Shown: piece after piece, positions 29,658 to 36,762 of the stretch
How the letters are laid out: each line of letters opens with the position of its first letter
How positions within the stretch are numbered: position 1 is the first letter of the stretch
Source of the DNA: an uncultured Oscillibacter sp.
GTDB lineage: Bacteria > Bacillota > Clostridia > Oscillospirales > Oscillospiraceae
Length of the DNA: 36,762 bases
Assembly (NCBI GenBank): GCA_910588175.1
Contig: CAJUQQ010000018.1
Span: forward strand, 1 to 36,762
Direction of reading: 5' to 3'
Position numbers and translations under genes: made by a program
Notes under the pieces: generated by a model
The model's input: only the letters and a program-made list of their open reading frames with translations
Databases searched by the model: none
What the model was told of the DNA's origin: nothing

Positions 29658-30466
29658 GACTCCTCCTTGGGGGGCCCGCCCATTTTTCTAAATTTCTGAT
29701 AGCGGCTGGAAACCAGGCCGGGCCCGCTCTCCTTCAGCAGTGCCGCCAGATGGCGGCTCAGGGCCCGGTCCAGCTCCCGGAAAGTCCACTCCGGGGACAG
29801 GTGGGCCCCGCCCTCGGGCTCGGGAATGATGTCGTCCGCCACCCCCAGGGCCAGCAGATCCGGGGCGGTGAGCTTCATCAGGTCACAGGCCTCCGCGTGC
29901 CGCCCGGCGTCCCGCCAGAGGATGGAGGCGAAGCCCTCCGGGGAGAGAATGGCGTAGACGGCGTTTTCCAGCATCAGCACCCGGTCGGCCACCGCCAGGG
30001 CCAGGGCCCCGCCGCTGTTGCCCTCGCCGGTAATCACGGCGATGACCGGCACCGTAAGGCGGCTCATCTCCATCAGATTTCGGGCGATGGCCTCCCCCTG
30101 CCCCCGGGCCTCGGCCTCCAGGCCGGGGTAGGCTCCGGAGGTGTCGATAAATGTAAAAACAGGCCGCCGGAACTTCTCCGCCTGCTTCATCAGGCGCAGG
30201 GCCTTCCGGTAGCCCTCGGGCCCCGGCATGCCGAAGTTGCAGCGGAGGCTCTCCTCCGCCGTCTTCCCCTTCCGGGTGCCGATGACGGTGACGGGCCGCC
30301 CGTGATAGAGGGCAATTCCGCCCAGGACGGCCGGGTCCTCCCGGCAGAGGCGGTCCCCCTTCTGCTCGAAGAAGTCCGTAAAAAGGGCCTGGATATAATC
30401 GGTGATATTGGGCCGCTGAGGATGCCGGGCAATGCCTACCCGCTCCGCGGCGGTGAGCCTGCTCAT
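29654..30466 (-). CDS. accA: Acetyl-CoA carboxylase carboxyltransferase subunit alpha
   Basis: A 270-aa subunit of the carboxyltransferase that moves carboxyl from biotin to acetyl-CoA, giving malonyl-CoA. Family segments include RPNITDYIQALF, EQKGDRLCREDPAVLGG, PVFTFIDTSGAYPG, GEGNSGGALALAVADRV and YAILSPEGFASILWRD. It is slightly short compared with the ~320-aa E. coli protein, as in other Firmicutes. It overlaps accD (ATGA). Confidence 0.97.
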   Translation of the reverse strand: MSRLTAAERVGIARHPQRPNITDYIQALFTDFFEQKGDRLCREDPAVLGGIALYHGRPVTVIGTRKGKTAEESLRCNFGMPGPEGYRKALRLMKQAEKFRRPVFTFIDTSGAYPGLEAEARGQGEAIARNLMEMSRLTVPVIAVITGEGNSGGALALAVADRVLMLENAVYAILSPEGFASILWRDAGRHAEACDLMKLTAPDLLALGVADDIIPEPEGGAHLSPEWTFRELDRALSRHLAALLKESGPGLVSSRYQKFRKMGGPPKEES

Positions 30467-31317
30467 GAGCGGCCTCCTTTCTCGTGGAGCCGGAGGAGGC
30501 GGCCCAGGGTCTCCCGGAGCTCTCCCCGGGGGACCACCGCGTCCACAAAGCCGTGCTCCTCCTGGTACTCCGCCCTCTGGAAGCCCTCCGGCAGAGTCTC
30601 CCCGATGGTCTGCTGAATCACCCGGGGCCCGGCAAAGCCGATCAAGGCCCCCGGTTCCGCCAGGATGATGTCCCCCAGGGAGGCGAAGCTGGCGGTGACT
30701 CCGCCGGTGGTGGGGTCCGTCAACACAGAGATGTACAGCAGTCCCTTCTCCGAAAACCGGGCCAGGGCGGCGGAGGTCTTCGCCATCTGCATCAGGGACA
30801 AAATGCCCTCCTGCATCCGGGCCCCGCCGCTGGCGGAGAAGAGAATCAGGGGCAGCTTATTCTTCGCCGCATACTCAATGGCCAGGGTGATTTTCTCCCC
30901 CACGGCGGCGCTCATGCTGCCCATCAAAAAGCGGCTGTCCAGTACGCCCGCCACACATTTCCGCCCGCCGACGCTTCCCATGGCGGTGACAGCGGCCTCG
31001 GTGAGGCCGGTTTTCCGCTGGGCCGCCCGCTGCTTCTCCCCATAGCCGGGAAAGGACAGGGGATCGGCGGCGGAAAGCTTCCCGTTCAGTTCCCGGAAGC
31101 TGCCGGGGTCCAGAATGGTGCTGAGACGGTAGTAGGCCCCGATGGGGAAGTGATACCCGCAGAGCGGGCAGACGGAGAGATTCCCCGCCACATCCTTCCG
31201 CTGGCTCTCCCCGCCGCACTTGGGACAGGTCACCAGCTGGTCCCCGGGGACGTAGTTGTCCCGGATGGCTTTCATGGCCAGAAGCCGGGCCCGGCGCTTG
31301 GCAAAAATCCCGCTCAT
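30463..31317 (-). CDS. accD: Acetyl-CoA carboxylase carboxyltransferase subunit beta
   Basis: A 284-aa partner of AccA. The N-terminal zinc ribbon is visible as CPKCGG (about 37-42) and CPLCGY (about 56-61), followed by the crotonase-like carboxyltransferase fold (FSASGGARMQEGILSLMQMAKTSAAL, LTDPTTGGVTASFASLGD, GFAGPRVIQQT). It overlaps accC upstream and accA downstream by ATGA-type junctions, consistent with a stoichiometric alpha-beta complex. Confidence 0.97.
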   Translation of the reverse strand: MSGIFAKRRARLLAMKAIRDNYVPGDQLVTCPKCGGESQRKDVAGNLSVCPLCGYHFPIGAYYRLSTILDPGSFRELNGKLSAADPLSFPGYGEKQRAAQRKTGLTEAAVTAMGSVGGRKCVAGVLDSRFLMGSMSAAVGEKITLAIEYAAKNKLPLILFSASGGARMQEGILSLMQMAKTSAALARFSEKGLLYISVLTDPTTGGVTASFASLGDIILAEPGALIGFAGPRVIQQTIGETLPEGFQRAEYQEEHGFVDAVVPRGELRETLGRLLRLHEKGGRS

Positions 31318-32699
31318 GCCTCAGCCTCCTTCTCCTCCACCCGGCGGCTGAAGTCCAGCAGCTCCGGCAAATGGGCGTCCAGGAAGCCCGTGGTACACCG
31401 GCCCCGGACAAAAACGGGGTGGAACAAAATCTCATAGGACAGCTCCGCGTTGGTGGGGAAGCCCTCCAGGGTAAATTCCTCCAGACAGCGGCGGAGCTTG
31501 CGGATGGCCTCCAGCCGGGTGGCCCCGTGGGCCAGCACCTTGGCGGCCAGGGAATCGTAATAAGGGGACATGGTGCAGCCGTTGTACAGACAGGAGTCCA
31601 CCCGGACCCCCGCGCCGCCGGGGAAGTGGAGAAACTCCACCTTGCCGGGGCAGGGCCGGAAGTCCCCGTGAGGGTCCTCGGCGTTGACCCGGCACTCAAT
31701 GGCGCAGCCCCGGACCTGGACCTCCTCCTGACGGATGTCCAGCGGCAGGCCGGAGGCAATCCGTAGCTGCTGTCGCACCAAATCCACGCCGGTCACCAGC
31801 TCCGTGACCCCGTGCTCCACCTGGATGCGGGTGTTCATCTCCATAAAGTAGAAGTTCTCCCCGTCCACCAGGAATTCCACGGTCCCGGCGCCTTCATAGC
31901 CCACGGCCTCCGCCGCCCGGACGGCGGCTTCTCCCATGGCCTTTCTCAGCTCCGGGCTCAGGCCGGGGGCAGGGGCCTCCTCCACCAGCTTTTGGTTCCG
32001 CCGCTGGACGGAGCAGTCCCGGTCCCCCAGATGGATGGCATGCCCCTGACGGTCCGCCAAAATCTGAACCTCCACATGCCGGGGATTCAGCACCAGCTTC
32101 TCCAGGTACATCTCGTCGTTTCCAAAGCAGGCGGCGGCCTCCGCCTTGGCCTCGGCGTAGGCGGAGGGCAGGGCCGCCGGGCCGTCACAGCGGCGGATGC
32201 CCCGGCCTCCGCCTCCGGCGGAGGCTTTCAGCAGCACCGGCCAGCCCACGGCTTCCGCCGCCGTCAGAGCCTCCTCCACCGAGGAGACGGGCCCGTCGGA
32301 GCCAGGGGTCACCGGGACCCCCGCCGCCTTCATCAAATCCCGGGCGGCGGATTTGGAGCCCGCCTTCCGGATGGCGTCCCCGGAGGGGCCGATGAAGGTC
32401 AGTCCCGCCTGGGCGCAGGCGTCGGAAAAGTCCGCGTTCTCGGACAAAAAGCCGTAGCCGGGGTGGACCCCGTCGCAGCCCGTGGCCAGGGCCGCCGTCA
32501 GCAGGGCGTTCTGATTCAGGTAGCTGTCCGCCGCCTTGGCGGGGCCGATGCACACGGACTCCGTGGCCAGCTGGACGTGGAGGGCCTCCGCGTCCGCCTC
32601 GGAGTAGGCGGCCACCGTCTCAATCCCCAGCTCCCGGCAGGCCCGGAGAACCCGAAGGGCAATCTCCCCCCGGTTGGCGATGAGCACCCGCCTCAGCAT
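31314..32699 (-). CDS. accC: Biotin carboxylase
   Basis: A 461-aa ATP-grasp enzyme that carboxylates the biotin on AccB. It has LIANRGEIALRV at the start, HPGYGFLSENADF, the ATP-binding KASAGGGGRGIRR glycine loop, FMEMNTRIQVEHGVTE and GCAIECRVNAEDP. The ATG overlaps the end of accB by 7 nt (ATGCTGA). Usual family length is about 450. Confidence 0.98.
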   Translation of the reverse strand: MLRRVLIANRGEIALRVLRACRELGIETVAAYSEADAEALHVQLATESVCIGPAKAADSYLNQNALLTAALATGCDGVHPGYGFLSENADFSDACAQAGLTFIGPSGDAIRKAGSKSAARDLMKAAGVPVTPGSDGPVSSVEEALTAAEAVGWPVLLKASAGGGGRGIRRCDGPAALPSAYAEAKAEAAACFGNDEMYLEKLVLNPRHVEVQILADRQGHAIHLGDRDCSVQRRNQKLVEEAPAPGLSPELRKAMGEAAVRAAEAVGYEGAGTVEFLVDGENFYFMEMNTRIQVEHGVTELVTGVDLVRQQLRIASGLPLDIRQEEVQVRGCAIECRVNAEDPHGDFRPCPGKVEFLHFPGGAGVRVDSCLYNGCTMSPYYDSLAAKVLAHGATRLEAIRKLRRCLEEFTLEGFPTNAELSYEILFHPVFVRGRCTTGFLDAHLPELLDFSRRVEEKEAEA

Positions 32700-33100
32700 G
32701 GCTTATAGCGCATCAGCGCCTCGCCGAAGGCCGCCAGCTCCCCGTTGGCCTTCAGCACCGTTTCAATCACACAGTCGCAGGGGGCGGGGACTTCGATCAT
32801 GGTCTTCATGGCCTCGATGAGGCAGACGGTCTGCCCCTTCTTCACCCGGTCACCCTCCGTGACAAAGGGCGGCTGCTCCGGGGAGGGCGCGGCGTAAAAG
32901 GTGCCCACCAGCGGGGCGGTGACAGCCGGAGCCTCCTCCGCCTTGGGCGCCGCCGGAGCGGCGGGTGCCAGAACGGGAACAGCCGCCGCAGGGGCCGCCT
33001 TCTCCAATTCTATTTGAAAGTCCCCCTGTGACAGCTTCAGCTTCCGCAGGCCGCTGGCGTCAAAGCGGGCTATGAAATCATACAATTCCTGGTTGGTCAT
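32693..33100 (-). CDS. accB: Biotin carboxyl carrier protein
   Basis: A 135-aa carrier. A short N-terminal helical part is followed by an Ala/Pro linker (about 35-62) and the biotinyl domain, with the attachment lysine K99 in EAMKTM (most proteins have EAMKMM or EAMKLM). ATG 33100 was chosen because GGAAAGGA precedes it and TNQELYDFIARFD is the expected start; the frame extends upstream to 33154 without a ribosome site. 73 bp separate it from acpP. Confidence 0.96.
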   Translation of the reverse strand: MTNQELYDFIARFDASGLRKLKLSQGDFQIELEKAAPAAAVPVLAPAAPAAPKAEEAPAVTAPLVGTFYAAPSPEQPPFVTEGDRVKKGQTVCLIEAMKTMIEVPAPCDCVIETVLKANGELAAFGEALMRYKPC

Positions 33101-33173
33101 ACTCGTTCCTTTCCAAGCCGCCGCCCCGCTGCCGGCAGCGGGACGGCGCTTCACGGAAATGTAGGGTCCGGCT

Positions 33174-33404
33174 TTACGCCTTGTGGGCCTCCAGATACTT
33201 TACGATGTCGCCCACGGTTTTCAGGGTCTCCACGTCGGCGTCGTCAATGGTGATGCCGCTGGCCTCTTCCAGGGCCATGACCAGCTCCACCGCCGCCAGG
33301 GAATCCGCCCCCAGATCGTCGGACAGGGAAGCCTCCATGGTCACCTGCTCCGCCTCGCAGCCCAGGGTCTCCACGATTACGTCGCGCACTTTCTCGAATT
33401 CCAT
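33174..33404 (-). CDS. acpP: Acyl carrier protein
   Basis: A 76-aa acidic protein. The phosphopantetheine attachment serine is S35 in LGADSLAAVELVMALEE, and the rest is the four-helix ACP pattern (ITIDDADVETLKTVGDIVKYLE). It is the first gene of the fatty-acid operon and holds the growing chain for every later enzyme. The start follows AAGGAGAA. Confidence 0.98.
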   Translation of the reverse strand: MEFEKVRDVIVETLGCEAEQVTMEASLSDDLGADSLAAVELVMALEEASGITIDDADVETLKTVGDIVKYLEAHKA

Positions 33405-33432
33405 ATCGCAATTCTCCTTGCTTGTCGAAATA

Positions 33433-33472
33433 TCAATTATTTTAACTAAAAAAATTTAATTAAAATAATTGA
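33433..33472. promoter_or_regulatory. AT-rich palindrome at the acpP transcription start, candidate FabT-type operator
   Basis: TCAATTATTTTAA (33433-33445) and its exact complement (33460-33472) form 13-bp arms around a 14-nt AT centre that contains the TTTAATTAAA palindrome (33455-33464). On the minus strand the element begins 4 bp after the -10 box of the acpP promoter, so it spans the start point and the early leader. A bound repressor would block the whole operon. Confidence 0.6.
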
Positions 33473-33476
33473 ACTT

Positions 33477-33505
33477 ATTTTACACAGGGAGGTCCCGGTT
33501 GTCAA
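33477..33505 (-). promoter_or_regulatory. Sigma-A promoter of the fatty-acid synthesis operon
   Basis: On the minus strand, perfect TTGACA (33500-33505), a 17-bp spacer and TAAAAT (33477-33482). Confidence 0.92.
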
Positions 33506-33551
33506 GGAAAATTTTCACGGATCGGCACTTCCCTTTTTTGTGAAAATCCTA

Positions 33552-33557
33552 TATAAT
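33552..33557 (+). promoter_or_regulatory. -10 element upstream of trkA
   Basis: A perfect TATAAT lies about 58 bp before trkA. No good -35 is present at 16-18 bp; only TTCCCT/CTTCCC-type sequence is found. Confidence 0.5.
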
Positions 33558-33614
33558 CAGCGTATGATCCAAGCGGGGGCTTCCGCCCCGGTCTGTCTTT
33601 TTTAGGAGGCGTAC

Positions 33615-34985
33615 ATGAAAATCATCATCGTTGGCGCGGGTAAGGTGGGCTCCGCCCTGACCCAGCAGCTTTCCGCCGACGGGCACAATGTCACGGTCAT
33701 AGACCAGGACCCCCGGCTGATCGACAGCATCATTAATATTTACGATGTCATGGGGGTCTGCGGAAACGGCGCGGTCTACAGCGTACAGAAGGAGGCGGAG
33801 GTGGAAAAGGCGGAGCTCCTCATCGCCACCACCTCCAGCGACGAGCTGAACATCCTCTCCTGCCTGGTGGCCAAAAAGCTGGGCGTCAGCCACACCATCG
33901 CCCGCATCCGCAACCCGGAATATGAAAAGCAGCTCCGCTTCATGCGGGACGAACTGGGCCTCTCCATGGTCATCAATCCCGAGCGGGCCGCCGCCCGGGA
34001 AATCGCCCGGGTCCTCCGCTTCCCCGCCGCCATGAAGGTGGAATCCTTCTCCAAGGGACGGCTGGAGCTGGTGGAATACCGCCTCCCCGCCGACTCCGCC
34101 CTGGACGGCCTGGCCTTGGCGGACCTGTACCGGAATATCCGGGTCCGGGTGCTGATCTGCGCCGTGGCCCGGAAGGGAGAGACCATCATCCCCTCCGGCG
34201 ACTTTGTTCTCCGGGCGGGGGACAAGATTTACCTCACCTCCTCCCCGGACCAGCTGGCCCAGTTTTTCCGGCACCTGGGGGTCTTCCGCTCCAAGGCGTC
34301 TACCGTCATGATCGTGGGGGCCAGCAAGATCTGTTACTACCTGACCAGCGAGCTTTTGAACATGGGCATGTCCGTGAAGATCATCGACCGGGATGAGCAG
34401 CGCTGCATTCAAATGGGGGAGCAGCTGCCCAAGGCCCTGGTCATCGTGGGGGACGGCACGGACACGGACCTCCTCCACGAGGAGGGCATCGGCCAGACGG
34501 ACGCCTTTGTGGCCATCACCGGCATCGACGAGGCCAATATCTTAATGTCCATGTGCGCCTCCAAGGAGTCGGGGAACCACTGCAAGGTGGTGGCGAAAAT
34601 CAACCGAAAGTCCCTGGTGGACCTGGTCAGCGCCGAGAGCATGATCGACAGCGTGATCTCCGCCCGGTCCACCACCACGGAGCTCATCGTCCAGTACGTC
34701 CGGGCCATGGAGAGCGCCGAGGGCGCCAAAATTAAGACCCTCCACCGGCTGGTGGACGGGGCGGTGGAGGCCCTGGAATTCGGCGTGGGGCCGGACGTGC
34801 CCTTCATCGGCGTGCCCTTGAAAAACCTGAAGCTCCGCAACGGCCTTTTGCTCGCCGGCATCGTCCAGCGGAACGGGAAGATCATCATCCCCTCCGGCAA
34901 CGACTGCCTCAGCCTGGGAGACGACGTGATCGTGGTCACCACGGACACCTCCCTTCAGGACATCCACGACATCTGCCGGGAGTAA
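33615..34985 (+). CDS. trkA: Trk potassium uptake system regulatory subunit
   Basis: A 456-aa cytoplasmic, peripheral membrane protein with two RCK_N-RCK_C units. The first nucleotide-binding fold has GAGKVGSAL (7-15) and VIDQD. The second, from about residue 230, has MIVGASKICYYL, with the Gly-rich loop partly altered, and IIDRD. Each unit is followed by a small RCK_C domain (about 135-220 and 365-455). It gates the TrkH channel in response to NAD(H) or ATP-like ligands. TrkH starts 15 bp downstream, so the two form an operon. It is divergent from acpP. AGGAGGC precedes the ATG. Confidence 0.96.
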   Translation: MKIIIVGAGKVGSALTQQLSADGHNVTVIDQDPRLIDSIINIYDVMGVCGNGAVYSVQKEAEVEKAELLIATTSSDELNILSCLVAKKLGVSHTIARIRNPEYEKQLRFMRDELGLSMVINPERAAAREIARVLRFPAAMKVESFSKGRLELVEYRLPADSALDGLALADLYRNIRVRVLICAVARKGETIIPSGDFVLRAGDKIYLTSSPDQLAQFFRHLGVFRSKASTVMIVGASKICYYLTSELLNMGMSVKIIDRDEQRCIQMGEQLPKALVIVGDGTDTDLLHEEGIGQTDAFVAITGIDEANILMSMCASKESGNHCKVVAKINRKSLVDLVSAESMIDSVISARSTTTELIVQYVRAMESAEGAKIKTLHRLVDGAVEALEFGVGPDVPFIGVPLKNLKLRNGLLLAGIVQRNGKIIIPSGNDCLSLGDDVIVVTTDTSLQDIHDICRE

Positions 34986-35000
34986 AGGGGGAAGCGTCTT

Positions 35001-36455
35001 TTGAATTACCAAATGATCGGTTTCGTCATCGGACGAATTCTCTGGACGGAGGCGGCGCTGCTGCTTCTGCCCGCTTTGACGGCGCTTCTCTACGGGGAGC
35101 CGGGCCTCCCCTTTTTGGGGCCCATCCTTCTTCTGCTGCTGGCGGGCCTGCCCTTCCGCAAAAAGCCCCGGCAGACCTCCCTCTACGCCCGGGACGGCTT
35201 CGCGGTGGTGGCGCTGGCCTGGGTGCTGATGAGCGCCTTCGGAGCCCTGCCTTTTGTGATATCCGGGTATATCCCCAGCTTTATCGACGCCTTTTTTGAG
35301 ACGGTCTCCGGCTTCACCACCACCGGAGCCACCATTCTCACGGCGGTAGAGCCCCTGAGCCAGGGAATTCTCTTCTGGCGGAGCTTCACCCACTGGATCG
35401 GCGGCATGGGAGTGCTGGTCTTCGTCATGGCGGTGCTGCCCATGACCGACGGACACGGAATGCACCTTCTCCGGGCGGAGATGCCGGGGCCGTCGGTGGG
35501 GAAGCTGGTGAGCCGCATGAGCGACACCGCGAAAATTCTCTACGGCATCTACCTGGTTATGACCCTGGTGGAAATCCTCCTGCTGGTCCTGGGGGGCATG
35601 CCCCTCTTCGATTCCTGCATCCACGCCTTCGGCTCCGCGGGCACCGGCGGCTTCAGCAATAAAAACCTCAGCGTCGGGGCCTATGACAGCGCCTACTTTG
35701 ACGTGGTCATCGGGGTGTTCATGCTCCTCTTCGGCGTGAACTTCAACCTGTACTACTTCCTTCTGGTCCGCCGCTTCCGGGACGTGTTCCGGTCCGAGGA
35801 GCTGTGGGCGTACATCGCCATTGTCGGCGCGGCGGTGACGGCCATCGCCGTGGACATTCTCCACATGTACGAGTCCTTCGGCCAGAGCCTCCGGTACTCC
35901 TTCTTCCAGGTGGCCTCCATCATCACCACCACGGGCTACGCCACGGCGGATTTCAACCTCTGGCCCACCTTTTCCAAGGGCATTCTGGTGGTGCTGATGT
36001 TTGTCGGAGCCTGCGCCGGGTCCACCGGCGGCGGCATCAAGGTGGCCCGGATCGTGATTCTGACCAAGACCTCCTGGGGAGATATGCGGAAAATGCTTCA
36101 CCCCAACGCCGTCACCACCACCCGGTTTGAGGGAAAATCCCTGACGGACAAGCACATCCGCAGCGTACACCTCTTCATCACCGTCTACCTGCTGGTGTTC
36201 ACCGCCTCCTTCCTGCTGCTGAGCCTGAACGGGTTTGACATCGTCACCACCTTTACCGCCGTGGCCGCCTGTATTAACAACATCGGCCCGGGCCTGGAGG
36301 TGGTGGGACCCATGGGGAACTTCGCCGGGTTCGCCTGGTGGTCCAAGCTGCTGCTGTCCTTTGACATGCTGGTGGGGAGGCTGGAGATTTTCCCCATGCT
36401 GCTGCTGTTTGCCCCCTCCATCTGGAAGCGGCGGCGCATCGTTTGGCGGACATGA
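35001..36455 (+). CDS. trkH: Trk/Ktr potassium transporter channel subunit
   Basis: A 484-aa membrane protein with the four P-loop repeats of the SKT family: FTTTGATIL, GSAGTGGFS, ITTTGYATADF and NNIGPGLEVVG, each with the filter glycine, and about ten hydrophobic helices. GGGIKVARI and SFTHWIGGMGVL are family signatures. It passes K+ across the membrane under control of TrkA. The start is a TTG behind AAGGGGGAAG. Length is usual for TrkH/KtrB-like proteins. A run of hairpins follows the stop. Confidence 0.96.
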   Translation: MNYQMIGFVIGRILWTEAALLLLPALTALLYGEPGLPFLGPILLLLLAGLPFRKKPRQTSLYARDGFAVVALAWVLMSAFGALPFVISGYIPSFIDAFFETVSGFTTTGATILTAVEPLSQGILFWRSFTHWIGGMGVLVFVMAVLPMTDGHGMHLLRAEMPGPSVGKLVSRMSDTAKILYGIYLVMTLVEILLLVLGGMPLFDSCIHAFGSAGTGGFSNKNLSVGAYDSAYFDVVIGVFMLLFGVNFNLYYFLLVRRFRDVFRSEELWAYIAIVGAAVTAIAVDILHMYESFGQSLRYSFFQVASIITTTGYATADFNLWPTFSKGILVVLMFVGACAGSTGGGIKVARIVILTKTSWGDMRKMLHPNAVTTTRFEGKSLTDKHIRSVHLFITVYLLVFTASFLLLSLNGFDIVTTFTAVAACINNIGPGLEVVGPMGNFAGFAWWSKLLLSFDMLVGRLEIFPMLLLFAPSIWKRRRIVWRT

Positions 36456-36459
36456 AAAG

Positions 36460-36483
36460 GACCCGAGACGCGTGTCTCGGGTC
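36460..36483 (+). terminator. Hairpin 1 after trkH
   Basis: GACCCGAGAC (36460-36469) pairs perfectly with 36474-36483 around GCGT. Few T residues follow (TT), so it may be a terminator or an RNA-stabilising stem. Its sequence nearly repeats at 36654-36683. Confidence 0.6.
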
Positions 36484-36485
36484 TT

Positions 36486-36523
36486 GCTCAGGCTGTCGAA
36501 AACGTATTTTCGCCAGCCTGAGC
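36486..36523 (+). repeat. Hairpin 2 of the tandem array
   Basis: GCTCAGGCTG (36486-36495) pairs with 36514-36523, and CGAAAA (36497-36502) with 36507-36512, leaving a CGTA loop. ACGTTTTTC follows, so it can act as a terminator. Confidence 0.7.
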
Positions 36524-36525
36524 AC

Positions 36526-36557
36526 GTTTTTCAGACCTTCAAAAAGGTCTGAAAAAC
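36526..36557. repeat. Hairpin 3 of the tandem array
   Basis: A perfect 14-bp stem, GTTTTTCAGACCTT (36526-36539) with 36544-36557, closes a CAAA loop. The arms carry T-runs and A-runs on both sides, giving a bidirectional-terminator appearance. Confidence 0.75.
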
Positions 36558-36574
36558 TTCTGATTGAAAACGAA

Positions 36575-36595
36575 AGGAACCCTTCCTGGGTTCCT
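36575..36595 (+). repeat. Hairpin 4 of the tandem array
   Basis: AGGAACCC (36575-36582) pairs with GGGTTCCT (36588-36595) around five nucleotides. Confidence 0.6.
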
Positions 36596-36653
36596 CTCGT
36601 AACTCTCCTCCTTCCCGCCGCAGATGGTTTCCCTGTTCTTTTGACACTCTGAA

Positions 36654-36688
36654 AAGGACCCAAGACGTGCGTCTCGGGTCCTTCTTTT
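36654..36688. terminator. Hairpin 5, probable terminator of the convergent gene and of read-through from trkH
   Basis: AAGGACCC (36654-36661) pairs with GGGTCCTT (36676-36683); AGAC (36663-36666) pairs with GTCT (36671-36674) inside, with one mismatch. CTTTT follows on the plus strand and AAAA precedes it for the minus strand. The sequence is a near copy of hairpin 1. Confidence 0.75.
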
Positions 36689-36708
36689 ACGTTATACGTT
36701 TTTCCGGT

Positions 36709-36762
36709 TCAGCAGCCCAGCGCCTTGGCGGACTCCTCCAGCTTGGCGATGAGCTCCCGGAA
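36709..36762 (-). CDS. C-terminal 17 residues of an unidentified protein
   Basis: On the minus strand an open frame enters from the window edge and ends FRELIAKLEESAKALGC then TGA (36709-36711). It looks like a C-terminal helix. It is convergent with trkH and separated from it by the hairpin array. Too little is visible to name a family. Confidence 0.55.
   Translation of the reverse strand, partial: FRELIAKLEESAKALGC

Noticed and set aside
34542..36170. 542-codon minus-strand open frame opposite trkA and trkH
   Set aside because: Antisense shadow of two well-supported genes; composition is His/Gln/Gly-rich and no ribosome site is present.
36456..36700. Hairpin array as a CRISPR or origin
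   Set aside because: The stems differ in sequence and length, with no regular repeat-spacer period and no DnaA-box cluster or cas genes nearby.
1..36762. tRNA or rRNA genes
   Set aside because: No tRNA-like cloverleaf with a TTCGA loop or rRNA sequence was recognised in the intergenic gaps on either strand by reading; a tRNAscan run would be decisive.

Overview
The window looks like a chromosomal segment from a high-GC, spore-forming member of the Clostridia (Oscillospiraceae/Flavonifractor-like). Supporting signs are the T-box leuA leader, the infC-rpmI-rplT operon, a FabK-type FASII cluster with a MarR regulator, an intramembrane-sensing kinase next to ABC transporters, and a possible forespore-type promoter. 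The taxonomic placement is inferred from gene content only.

Layout. 1-134: C-terminus of a probable iron-containing alcohol dehydrogenase. 293-6090: a two-component system (response regulator, short two-helix kinase) with an ABC ATPase, then a separately promoted two-FtsX-domain permease and a second ATPase. Three 11-bp-phased TGT repeats precede the permease and are a good candidate operator. 6191-6225: strong terminator. About 6236-16500: an accessory block that reads by eye as lower in GC and different in codon use. It holds a 1734-aa single-gene protein (duplicated N-terminal module, SF2 helicase, PD-(D/E)XK nuclease, NACHT NTPase, pentapeptide repeats, beta-propeller-like tail), a cyclophilin lipoprotein, a sigma factor, two small paralogous proteins, and an anti-sigma-like membrane protein whose C-terminus carries the same domain as the two small proteins. 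The block ends at a MITE-like element with 22-bp terminal inverted repeats. 16509-19637: T-box, leuA and a GntR regulator. 19890-20915: trmB fused to a DUF4275-like domain. 21049-22503 (minus): infC-rpmI-rplT with a leader attenuator. 22547-22758: a 30-codon Q/N/R/E-rich small gene. 22759-33505 (minus): a marR gene and a complete type II fatty-acid synthesis cluster, acpP-accB-accC-accD-accA-fabH-fabK-(NPD oxidoreductase)-fabD-fabG-fabF-fabZ, tightly overlapped and driven by one strong promoter with a 13-bp-arm AT-rich palindrome at the start of transcription. 33615-36455: trkA and trkH potassium uptake. 36460-36690: five tandem hairpins, then the tail of a convergent gene.

How the genes work together. 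The fatty-acid cluster is a self-sufficient pathway from acetyl-CoA to acyl-ACP, probably controlled by the adjacent MarR protein acting like FabT. The kinase/regulator/ABC block resembles antimicrobial-peptide sensing and detoxification modules. The most novel candidate is the 1734-aa NACHT-nuclease-helicase fusion, whose architecture suggests a self-contained anti-phage or nucleic-acid-sensing protein. The second is the sigma/anti-sigma locus with three copies of an unnamed domain, one of them fused to the anti-sigma protein.
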